A stretch of 9,289 bases of DNA. It comes from CAZHCG01 sp046484285 (GTDB taxonomy: Bacteria; Myxococcota_A; Polyangia; JAAYKL01). A program made the position numbers and the translations under genes. Location of the stretch: the NCBI GenBank assembly GCA_046484285.1, contig JAWOBP010000061.1:1-9289 (forward strand), in the 5' to 3' direction. Under the pieces are notes generated by a model. The model made no database searches. It was not told the DNA's origin and saw nothing but the letters and a program-made list of their open reading frames with translations. Numbering within the stretch: the first letter of the stretch is position 1; each line of letters opens with the position of its first letter. Of this stretch, positions 1-5,764 are shown in pieces.

Positions 1-283
1 ACAGGTCGACGTGGCTGCGCGCCTCTTTTTGGCCCGGCAGCAGCACCTCCGGCCAGGAGCTCCACCTCTCCTCGTCGGCCGGCCTGCCCAGCGCGTCGGC
101 TTCGTGGTTCAGCCGCGGGAAGATCCGCTTGTAGGTCTCGAGCACCAGCCAGCACTCGAGCGCCCGCTCGGCATAGGCGAACGCCGAGAGCCCGCCTGTT
201 TCCCGGTTGTGCTCGAGAGCTTCCCGCGCCGCCGCGAACACCTCTCCGGCCATCTCGTCTGCTCTTTTTCGATCGATCTGCAT
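1..283 (-). CDS. Partial hypothetical protein (N-terminal 94 residues)
   Basis: The gene starts with ATG at 283 and stays open to the left edge, so the C-terminus is missing. A strong AGGAGGGG at 292-299 lies 8 nt upstream, and a sigma-70-like promoter lies at 328-356, which together support this start. The visible 94 residues look all-helical: MQIDRKRADE is followed by an Ala/Glu-rich segment (FAAAREALEH, then AYAERALECWLVLETYKRIFPRLNHEADALGR). There is no signal peptide and no membrane segment. I do not recognise a family. Its own promoter and the 214-nt gap to the next gene upstream (498-1436) suggest it is transcribed separately from that gene. Confidence 0.75.
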   Translation of the reverse strand, partial: MQIDRKRADEMAGEVFAAAREALEHNRETGGLSAFAYAERALECWLVLETYKRIFPRLNHEADALGRPADEERWSSWPEVLLPGQKEARSHVDL

Positions 284-291
284 GGCTCTCA

Positions 292-299
292 CCCCTCCT
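292..299 (-). promoter_or_regulatory. Ribosome binding site of the partial gene at 283
   Basis: AGGAGGGG on the minus strand, 8 nt upstream of the ATG at 283. It is a near-ideal Shine-Dalgarno sequence and fixes that start. Confidence 0.75.
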
Positions 300-327
300 G
301 GGAGGATCTATCTCGCCCCCCGGCTTG

Positions 328-356
328 ATTGTAAACACAAAGCTGTTTCATGATAA
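328..356 (-). promoter_or_regulatory. Putative sigma-70-type promoter for the gene starting at 283
   Basis: On the minus strand, TTATCA (351-356, 4 of 6 matches to TTGACA) and TACAAT (328-333, 5 of 6 matches to TATAAT) are separated by exactly 17 nt. This gives a short leader of roughly 40 nt before the ATG at 283. A small palindrome, ACAG-A-CTGT (369-377), sits 12 nt upstream of the -35 element and could bind a regulator. The assignment rests on consensus matches only. Confidence 0.45.
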
Positions 357-497
357 CCGACTCGTGCGACAGACTGTGTCCGATCCTCGAAAAAGAGAAA
401 AAGAAGCGGTTTCTCAACGCCGGGGAGAGACCAGCCAACAAAGCGAGTCTTGTTCCGGTTCTCGGAGACGGCCGACGGCGAGTTGTCCAAAGGAAGC

Positions 498-1436
498 TCA
501 CACGGCAGGGAGCTCGGGCAGCTCGACCCCGCGATGGCTCGGCGCCACGATCCGGTTGCTGCGCAAGCGGCGCGTCACCTTGTCGCGCCAGTGCCAGCCT
601 AGCCAGCCGGCGGCGGCGGCGTTGAGGTCCATCACCATGTGGTGACCCCACTCGGGAAGGGCGACCGGCAGGTCCTTGTACGGCGTCCAGCCCTGGAGGT
701 GGGAGTCGGCGATCAGGTGCGTGGAGACGCCGACCCAGCTTCCGGTGACGAGCGCGTGCTCGAAGCGCCTGCCCACGGCCAGCATCCTGTCCCAGATCGG
801 GGAGTGACGGCGCGGCAGCCGCTCGTGTAGCAGCTCGACCAGCTCGAAGGCCGAGCGGAAGCAGACCTCGGCCGCGAGCCCGATCAGCGCCGAGTGGAAC
901 CAGATGCTGCGATGGCCGCCGATCCCGGCCGCCGCGATGTCCATGTCGATCACTCCGCCGTCCCCCAACCCGCCGATCACTACGAAGCCCAGCACGCCGC
1001 CGAGAAAACCGGCCGCGTGCCCGGCCAGCTCCGCCCGACCGGCTCGCTGGAAGGAGCGCACCAGGCCCGAGACCTCGCGATAGGCCGACTTGACGCGGGC
1101 CCAGAGCGATCGCAGCGCCTTCCACAGGCGACGGCACGTCTCCTCGAGCCACTCTCCCAGCTCTCCGGCGAACAGCGCGCGAAAGAAGCGCTTGAACTCG
1201 TTCCACGCCCCCTTGGCCACCGCGCGCACCAGGTTGCGGATCATCATCGCCCGTTCCAGGGTGGTCTCCACCGCGATCTTCAAGCTTCCCAAGGCCCACT
1301 GGCGAAGCAGCCGGCCGTCCACCTCGGCGATCAGCTCGCGCGCCTCGCAGAAAAAGCGATCCCAGCGGTTGCGCCTGCCGCGCGGCAGGTAGGAGATCTC
1401 GGTCGGTCGGACGGCGGTCACGAGCGTGCTCGTCAT
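498..1436 (-). CDS. Putative membrane-associated YdjM-like metal-dependent hydrolase
   Basis: 312 residues. The start ATG at 1436 overlaps the upstream stop (ATGA). A GGAAGGGGAG lies about 8 nt upstream inside the preceding gene, so translation is probably coupled. The N-terminal half (residues 25-135) is basic, amphipathic helix rich in Arg and Trp. Residues 136-195 are hydrophobic (AGFLGGVLGFVVIGGLGDGG, then a stretch around WFHSALIGLAA). Candidate metal ligands are D164 and D166 in VIDMDIAAAG, H175-R176 and H181-S182 in HRSIWFHS, and H240/D244 in GVSTHLIADSH. The order Asp-x-Asp, HR-x-x-x-HS, G-x-x-x-H-L-x-x-D is that of the YdjM/DUF457 membrane-bound metal-dependent hydrolases. The similarity is at motif level only. 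Topology is uncertain: one or two membrane passes or a re-entrant hydrophobic core are all possible. Substrate is unknown. Confidence 0.6.
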   Translation of the reverse strand: MTSTLVTAVRPTEISYLPRGRRNRWDRFFCEARELIAEVDGRLLRQWALGSLKIAVETTLERAMMIRNLVRAVAKGAWNEFKRFFRALFAGELGEWLEETCRRLWKALRSLWARVKSAYREVSGLVRSFQRAGRAELAGHAAGFLGGVLGFVVIGGLGDGGVIDMDIAAAGIGGHRSIWFHSALIGLAAEVCFRSAFELVELLHERLPRRHSPIWDRMLAVGRRFEHALVTGSWVGVSTHLIADSHLQGWTPYKDLPVALPEWGHHMVMDLNAAAAGWLGWHWRDKVTRRLRSNRIVAPSHRGVELPELPAV

Positions 1437-1747
1437 TGCATCATCTCCCCTTCCTGAGGCAGGAACGACTCCGGGCAGACGACCACCTGCCTCCTGTCCA
1501 GCGTCAAGGAGCGTTTGACCAGGTTGATCCTATCATCGTACAAACAGAGGCGAGGGTCGTCGTACTCCTCCTCCTCCGCCGCCGCCAGCTCTTCCAGCAT
1601 GACGATGTACAGGTCGCGCGCCGCGTTGAGCAGAGCCTTCCGGCTTCCCAAGACCTCGTGGTATTCGTCGTCCTTCGAGACGAGAACCACGTTGGAATCC
1701 TCGGGATCGTCGCTGAAGCGAAACACCAGCTCGAAAGTCCTGCTCAC
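1433..1747 (-). CDS. Small acidic hypothetical protein coupled to the YdjM-like gene
   Basis: 104 residues from GTG at 1747. The frame extends upstream to an ATG at 1840, but AAGGAGG (1753-1759) sits 5 nt before the GTG and there is no comparable site before the ATG, so the GTG is preferred. The protein begins VSRTFELVFRFSDDPEDSNV, probably beta strands. It continues with a helix around residues 34-66 ending in an acidic tract (AAAEEEEYDD), and then a likely strand (RQVVVCPES). There is no membrane segment or signal peptide and I recognise no family. Its stop overlaps the start of the next gene (ATGA at 1433-1436). This suggests stoichiometric co-production, for example as a partner or cytosolic regulator of the YdjM-like protein. 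Confidence 0.65.
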   Translation of the reverse strand: MSRTFELVFRFSDDPEDSNVVLVSKDDEYHEVLGSRKALLNAARDLYIVMLEELAAAEEEEYDDPRLCLYDDRINLVKRSLTLDRRQVVVCPESFLPQEGEMMQ

Positions 1748-1752
1748 GGCGC

Positions 1753-1759
1753 CCTCCTT
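1753..1759 (-). promoter_or_regulatory. Ribosome binding site that sets the GTG start at 1747
   Basis: AAGGAGG on the minus strand, 5 nt from GTG 1747. It argues against the longer reading from ATG 1840, which would add 31 residues. Confidence 0.7.
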
Positions 1760-1803
1760 CCGCCTCGTTCCGGCACCTGAATGCAGGACGCCGGGCCGAG
1801 CGC

Positions 1804-1814
1804 GTTTCTGACAG
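1804..1814 (-). repeat. 11-bp shared upstream motif, copy 1
   Basis: On the minus strand this reads CTGTCAGAAAC. It lies 56 nt upstream of the GTG at 1747 and is identical to the copy at 3219-3229 upstream of the vWA gene. It is a candidate operator half-site or shared regulatory box. Confidence 0.3.
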
Positions 1815-1843
1815 CTCTCGATCACGAACCACAAGCCCACGGC

Positions 1844-1880
1844 GTTTCAATCCCCTTTAGCTCGGGGAGGTTTTTGGATC
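1844..1880 (-). repeat. Solitary CRISPR-repeat-like sequence
   Basis: In the gap between the vWA gene and the small acidic gene, the minus strand holds a roughly 37-nt element. It contains a short stem (TCCCC/GGGGA pairing across 8 nt at 1851-1868) and ends in GGGGATTGAAAC. The ATTGAAAC end is the 3' handle typical of many type I/III CRISPR repeats. Only one copy is present and no second repeat follows within spacer distance, so this is not an array. It could be a relic, a stand-alone repeat or a coincidence. Read on the plus strand, the same stem is followed after two bases by TTTTT, so a weak antisense terminator is an alternative. Confidence 0.35.
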
Positions 1881-1921
1881 GTGGTGACCGTACCAGGCGG
1901 GCTGGGGTGACAGGCGGCCGT

Positions 1922-3136
1922 CTATTGCGGGGCCAGGCCGAGCCGCCCGGCGGTCTCGGCCGCGCAGCCGGTGGCGCCCAGGTAGGCGAACGACCAGCGG
2001 CCCGTGCGCCGCCGCCGATCGATGCGCGTCGCCACCCGGCGCCAGGTCGCGTTCACCGACGCATCCTCCTCGCCGTCGCTCACCGCCAGCAGCTCGTAGG
2101 ACAGGTCGTTTCGATCGCGCACGTGCTCGGCCAGCAGGTCGAACGCGAAATTGAACGCGTCGAGCAGCCGCGTGCCGATGCCGCAGCGGTACTCCTCCAG
2201 GGTAATGTTATCGATCTCGTCGGCCGGGCGCGCGAAGCGCACCAGCTCGAGCGTGCCGCCGAAGCCGACAATCGTCACCAGCACCGAAAGCGCGTCCCGG
2301 GCGGACGCCGCCTCCCGCAGCCGCGCGAGCTTGCGGTTCACGCCCTCGACCGCAGCGGCCCGGCTGAGTTCCATGCTCGACGAGCGGTCGAGCAGCAACA
2401 CCACGTGGGTCGTCTCGCCGTCGTCCTCCACCGGCCGGGGAGGGTCGGTCGTCACCGGCGCCACGTCGTCCTCCTCCTCCACGAACGTCGGATCCGCGGG
2501 CGCGCCCCCAGGAGGCGGCCCCGGCACCTCTTCCGGCGCGCGGGGGCGACCGCCCCGGGGTGCGCAGGTAGACTCGGTCTCGTACGTGATCACCTGTCCG
2601 CAGTGCGGGCACACGACGACAACATTGTGATCGCGGCAGTACTCGAACAGCGGCTGCCGCTCGCCGTCCGGCAGCAGCACTGCGATGTCGGCCTTGCGGC
2701 ATCCCACCGCGCCGTGCTCCTCGTCGCGGATCGGATACTCCTGGTGAAAGTCGTACATCGAAGTGCCGTACGACGTGCCCAAAAAGCCGCGCACGATCTC
2801 GCCGTCGCTGCTCGACGGCCCCTCCAACGGGTGCGGAATTCGCGGAAAGTGCAAGTACTGCTCGCCGCTCGTCGTCGCCAGCATCTTTAAGTGCGCGAGC
2901 GCCGACGCCGCCAGCGCGCGAAACGCCGCCACCCGCTGCTCGTCTTCCCCCTCGCACGCCTCCACCCGCGCCGCCCGCCGCAGGTAGTACACTGCGTCAT
3001 CGAGCTCGGCCCGGCACATCGCCCCGTCCAGCGCCAGCAACACCAGCCCCGCCATCCACCGCAGCCGATGGCTCCCTTCGCCGTTCGCCACCGACTCGAA
3101 CTGGATCCGCGCGAGTTGCCGGGTGAGCTCATCCAA
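1922..3136 (-). CDS. Zinc-knuckle and von Willebrand factor A domain protein
   Basis: 404 residues from TTG at 3136. An upstream GTG at 3166 is in frame, but AAGGAGG (3143-3149) lies 6 nt before the TTG and would fall inside the reading frame if the GTG were used. Residues 1-90 are helical. Residues 140-182 hold C167, H170, C176 and C179 (EYCRDH, then CPHCG), a probable zinc site. Residues 190-240 are a Pro/acidic linker. Residues 243-404 form the vWA domain, with a complete MIDAS metal site: D250-x-S252-x-S254 in LLLDRSSSM, T322 in GIGTRLL, and D354 in AVSDGEED. vWA domains with this motif bind a metal ion and mediate protein-protein contacts. No signal peptide is seen, so it is probably cytoplasmic. 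No MoxR-type AAA+ partner is visible in the window. The partner and role are unknown. Confidence 0.85.
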   Translation of the reverse strand: MDELTRQLARIQFESVANGEGSHRLRWMAGLVLLALDGAMCRAELDDAVYYLRRAARVEACEGEDEQRVAAFRALAASALAHLKMLATTSGEQYLHFPRIPHPLEGPSSSDGEIVRGFLGTSYGTSMYDFHQEYPIRDEEHGAVGCRKADIAVLLPDGERQPLFEYCRDHNVVVVCPHCGQVITYETESTCAPRGGRPRAPEEVPGPPPGGAPADPTFVEEEDDVAPVTTDPPRPVEDDGETTHVVLLLDRSSSMELSRAAAVEGVNRKLARLREAASARDALSVLVTIVGFGGTLELVRFARPADEIDNITLEEYRCGIGTRLLDAFNFAFDLLAEHVRDRNDLSYELLAVSDGEEDASVNATWRRVATRIDRRRRTGRWSFAYLGATGCAAETAGRLGLAPQ

Positions 3137-3142
3137 TAGACG

Positions 3143-3149
3143 CCTCCTT
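3143..3149 (-). promoter_or_regulatory. Ribosome binding site that sets a TTG start for the vWA gene
   Basis: AAGGAGG on the minus strand, 6 nt upstream of TTG 3136. The in-frame GTG at 3166 has only a weak purine stretch upstream. Confidence 0.6.
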
Positions 3150-3216
3150 TTGAACAACGTGACCACTCGCCGGAACGTCCAAAGAGCGCTCCGTTCGTTA
3201 TGACGCGCTTGCGGGA

Positions 3217-3237
3217 CTGTTTCTGACAGGGATTATA
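3217..3237 (-). promoter_or_regulatory. Putative -10 element with overlapping operator-like palindrome
   Basis: On the minus strand a perfect TATAAT (3232-3237) is followed by CTGTCAGAAACAG (3217-3229), an imperfect palindrome with CTGT/ACAG arms and a 5-nt centre. The transcription start would fall in or next to the palindrome, a classic repressor position, about 85-90 nt before the vWA start. No good -35 is seen; GTCGCA at 18 nt matches only 3 of 6 positions. The 3219-3229 part is the second copy of the 11-bp motif found at 1804-1814. Confidence 0.35.
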
Positions 3238-3283
3238 AACGCCCCACAGAGAGGTGCGACTTCAGCGATATGGAGATGCTGGG

Positions 3284-4897
3284 CTATTCGAGACTTTCGA
3301 GCTCGGGCCAGAAATAATACCAGTCGAGTTCTGCGGGGTCGCGTTCGAAGTATTCGCCGTGCTGATAGCATCGATGTTGGTCACGAGAGATTTCGGAGGT
3401 GATCCACCAGCGGCCGTCTACCTGTGTGAGCTCGACGATTTTGCCAAACGGAGCATCGCGTGCGATCTGTTTGCCGGTTTCACCGCGGACACCGAGCGCC
3501 ACTGTCGTCATGCTCGATGCCAGGACAGCGAACTGACCGGCCTTGATTGCATTTAGCTTGTATGGAGGAAAGTACTTCCGCCTTCCCCCTTCTTTGATAC
3601 TTGTACGAGGTAGGTTCGCAACATCGTAGAAGCACGGAACGATTTCCGGGTATGTGCCGAAATGGAGCGCGGATTCCTTTTCAACAAGCGCCTGCCGAAA
3701 AAGGCGGTAGGTTTCCACAGCACCGACGATCGGGGGAGAGAGCGTAGAAACTCGAAAGTCTCTAGGCTGTGGTGGTTCGAAGAGCATGGCTCCCAGGCTG
3801 ATACCGATGGCCAGCAGCGCCGCGACACCGATTGCTACGAACGCCAAAGTTAGACGCGATCGCTTGCGTCTCCCGCTGGGTGCAGCTCGGGATTGAGGTG
3901 CAACCCGCTCGGTGGAATCGCCGGTGCTTGATTCCGACGCACCCGACAACGACCCCATCGATGCGGTCTGAATCCAGCGGTGCTGGGCGTCTTCTTGCAG
4001 CCCGAGCGTGCCGCGCAGCGGCATTCTCTCGTTCGGTGCTGCGTTCAGGAACTGCTCTACCGTCCGCCCATTCAAGAGCTGCTCGGTGTGAGTGAGAATT
4101 TCGAGCCCGGCGTCGGGCGCGGTCGGACGATCGTATTCCGGCCCTCCCTCACCCTGGCGGCTGTACGCGTAGAGCCCCCGGTCGAGGTTCGCACCGGCAC
4201 CGTGAGCCACGTAGATCGGCGAGAGCACGAGCGCCGCGTCCGCCTCCCGGTCGACGGCGACGACGCAGCCGGGGTCCAGATCCATCGAGGTGCGGATCCG
4301 AAAGCCGCTGGGCATGTTGTTGAAGCCGCGCAGCGAGCGAACGCGCAGGGAGTGGTCGCCCTGTGTCAGCCGCGTGCGCTCGTCGATGACAATAGTCTCG
4401 TAGCGCGCGAGGAAGCGCGTGTCGTCGAGCAGGCCCGCGAACGCCGGCCAAATGTCGCCCACGGTTTTCCGAGCCTCCCGTTCTCCGGGAACGTGGATAG
4501 GGTGGCTGAAGCGGTTCCTCTTCTCGCTGACCACCGCGAGGTTCGCCGTGAACCGTTGCCAGCGTGTCTTTTCGAACAGCGACGGAAGCTCGCGCAAGAA
4601 CGGATCGGTGAGCACCGGCGCGAGGTGGGTGATGGCGGCCACGTGGGCGCCGATCGTGGTCTGACCGAGACGGACGTTGCCCAGCGCCTTTCGTACGCGC
4701 TTGTTCTTCGCCGCCTGGTGTGCCGCGTCGACGATCAGGCACGTGCCGAAAAACCGCAGGTGCTCCTCCACGGCGTGGAGCAGGTGAACGGCGCTCTCGA
4801 TGGGGCGATCGCGCGAGCCGTAGACCGCGCGCAGCGGGTACGCCACGGGGAACGGAAGATCGTTCGTGGCCAGCTGCAGTCGCTGCTTGTCGTCCAC
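3284..4897 (-). CDS. HEPN-like single-pass membrane protein
   Basis: 537 residues from GTG at 4897, with AGGAG 8-9 nt upstream. Residues 13-135 are an all-helical domain: LPFPVAYPLRAVYG, a helix ESAVHLLHAVEEHLRFFGT, then LGQTTIGAHVAAI, ending in SEKRNRFSHP. R127-x4-H132 matches the R-x4-6-H motif of HEPN domains, many of which are RNases. The layout resembles HEPN-like N-terminal modules of bacterial signalling proteins, so catalysis is not assured. Residues 150-300 are mixed alpha/beta with no recognised family. Residues 315-348 are a polar Ser-rich, then basic linker (SGRRKRSR), followed by one membrane helix (349-373). By the positive-inside rule the HEPN-like part is cytoplasmic and the C-terminal 164 residues lie outside the membrane. 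The C-terminal part is encoded by clearly lower-GC DNA. The gene diverges from the sigma operon across 216 nt. Confidence 0.75.
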   Translation of the reverse strand: MDDKQRLQLATNDLPFPVAYPLRAVYGSRDRPIESAVHLLHAVEEHLRFFGTCLIVDAAHQAAKNKRVRKALGNVRLGQTTIGAHVAAITHLAPVLTDPFLRELPSLFEKTRWQRFTANLAVVSEKRNRFSHPIHVPGEREARKTVGDIWPAFAGLLDDTRFLARYETIVIDERTRLTQGDHSLRVRSLRGFNNMPSGFRIRTSMDLDPGCVVAVDREADAALVLSPIYVAHGAGANLDRGLYAYSRQGEGGPEYDRPTAPDAGLEILTHTEQLLNGRTVEQFLNAAPNERMPLRGTLGLQEDAQHRWIQTASMGSLSGASESSTGDSTERVAPQSRAAPSGRRKRSRLTLAFVAIGVAALLAIGISLGAMLFEPPQPRDFRVSTLSPPIVGAVETYRLFRQALVEKESALHFGTYPEIVPCFYDVANLPRTSIKEGGRRKYFPPYKLNAIKAGQFAVLASSMTTVALGVRGETGKQIARDAPFGKIVELTQVDGRWWITSEISRDQHRCYQHGEYFERDPAELDWYYFWPELESLE

Positions 4898-5113
4898 GAA
4901 AATTCTCCTCTGTCAACGCATGTGCCTCACTATTCCACAAACGGGTTCCCCTGAAAACCTCGGGCGCTCCAAGCGGTGAACGTCGGTAGACCGGGGATTC
5001 CATCGGCTGGGCTGGCGCTGTCGTTCGTCTGTGAACAGACCTTACCGTCGGTGTGATTTTCTGTTAAAAATTGAATCCTATGCTGACAAATATGATCGGG
5101 CGAGGGGAGCGCG
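4898..5113. promoter_or_regulatory. Divergent intergenic region between the HEPN-like gene and the sigma operon
   Basis: This 216-nt region must hold both outward promoters. It contains a perfect 14-bp palindrome at 5027-5040 and an AT-rich stretch at 5055-5096 just before the sigma gene, unusual in this GC-rich window. TATGCT (5079-5084) and TATGAT (5091-5096) are possible -10 elements, but neither has a convincing -35 at 16-18 nt. A GGAACC on the minus strand (4944-4949) resembles an ECF -35, without a matching -10. Exact promoters cannot be assigned from the sequence. Confidence 0.5.
5027..5040. promoter_or_regulatory. Perfect 14-bp palindrome, candidate operator
   Basis: GTCTGTGAACAGAC consists of 6-bp inverted arms (GTCTGT/ACAGAC) around GA. 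It sits in the middle of the divergent gap, 73 nt upstream of the sigma-factor start. The CTGT/ACAG core recurs in the palindromes at 369-377 and 3217-3229. A dimeric repressor or activator is a plausible binder; its identity is unknown. Confidence 0.4.
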
Positions 5114-5764
5114 ATGGTCGACGATACTCGGGATTTGGAAGAACGCGCGTGCGCGCTGTTTCTGGATCGGGCCCGCGAGCGCACCGGCGAAGAGCTGCCC
5201 GGAGGAGCGGTGCCCAAGCGAGTGCCCGCGCTCGTGCGGGAGCGGGTGGTCGAGCGCGTCTCCCGCTTCGGTGGCGCGGAGCTGGATGCCGACGATGCGG
5301 TGCAGGAGGTGCTGCTCCGTCTGGTGCAGCGACCGCCGACGCACGAGCCGAGCAAGAGCGCCCGCCAGACTGTGCTCGCTTGGGTACGTACCACTACGAC
5401 GAACCTGCTCACCGACGCTTTTCGGCGTGCGACCACCAAGTATGAGGACGGCAGCTCGGTTCGCAAGCGCAAGGAGGGCGTCGACGTCAACCAAGTGACC
5501 GGCACACGGTCCTACGATACGGCGCGTGAGCTCGCTCGATACGAAACAGTTGACGAGATTCGGGCGATTGAACGGTGGCTCGACGAGCACTACCCGAAGG
5601 GGGCGCGCTACGTGCGTGCCCGTCGCGAGAACCCGGATGCCGGCGGCGCCGAGCTGGCCGAGATGCTGGGCGTATCGCGCGCCAACTTGGACCAGATCGC
5701 CAAGAGAACCAGAGACGCTGTCAGGAACCGGTGTGCGACCGCGTCCCGGGAGCAGGGCCGATGA
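5114..5764 (+). CDS. ECF-like RNA polymerase sigma factor
   Basis: 216 residues. ATG 5114 is preceded by GAGGGGAG (5102-5109). Region sigma-2 spans about residues 38-107: DADDAVQEVLLRLVQ (59-72) is the core-binding D-x-x-Q-E-x-x-L-R motif, and LAWVRTTTTNLLTDAFRR (88-105) is the -10-recognition W-x-x-x-x-x-x-N-x-x-x-D-x-x-RR pattern. A linker (108-145) joins sigma-4 (146-206), with a helix-turn-helix at GGAELAEMLGVSRANLDQIA. The protein lacks sigma-1 and sigma-3, as ECF (group 4) factors do. It would redirect core RNA polymerase to a specific promoter set in the cytoplasm. It is the first gene of a four-gene operon; its stop overlaps the next start (ATGA at 5761-5764). No classical transmembrane anti-sigma follows, so control may run through the three co-encoded proteins. 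Confidence 0.88.
   Translation: MVDDTRDLEERACALFLDRARERTGEELPGGAVPKRVPALVRERVVERVSRFGGAELDADDAVQEVLLRLVQRPPTHEPSKSARQTVLAWVRTTTTNLLTDAFRRATTKYEDGSSVRKRKEGVDVNQVTGTRSYDTARELARYETVDEIRAIERWLDEHYPKGARYVRARRENPDAGGAELAEMLGVSRANLDQIAKRTRDAVRNRCATASREQGR

Noticed and set aside
383..420. T-rich minus-strand tract as terminator of the YdjM-like gene
   Set aside because: The T-runs are present, but no convincing GC-rich hairpin precedes them.
289..1299. Minus-strand open frame of 336 codons overlapping the YdjM-like gene in another frame
   Set aside because: Arg/Gly-rich low-complexity translation. The alternative frame has a coupled start, a ribosome site and the ordered His/Asp motifs.
1851..1875. 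Rho-independent terminator on the plus strand (hairpin followed by TTTTT)
   Set aside because: The stem is only 5 bp with an 8-nt loop and no plus-strand gene ends there. On the minus strand there is no U tract after the stem.
1844..1880. Full CRISPR array
   Set aside because: Only one repeat-like unit is found and there is no second copy at spacer distance, so it is listed only as a solitary repeat-like sequence.
1781..2890. Long plus-strand open frame (369 codons) opposite the vWA gene
   Set aside because: It is rich in Arg/His/Pro with no recognisable domain and lies antisense to a gene with an intact vWA MIDAS motif. It is a GC-rich shadow frame.
4922..4949. ECF promoter (GGAACC -35) for the HEPN-like gene, which would suggest control by the adjacent sigma factor
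   Set aside because: GGAACC is present on the minus strand, but the sequence 16-17 nt downstream does not resemble an ECF -10, so it is not called.
3980..4954. Plus-strand open frame of 324 codons opposite the HEPN-like gene
   Set aside because: Antisense shadow. No family features, and it would run into the divergent control region.
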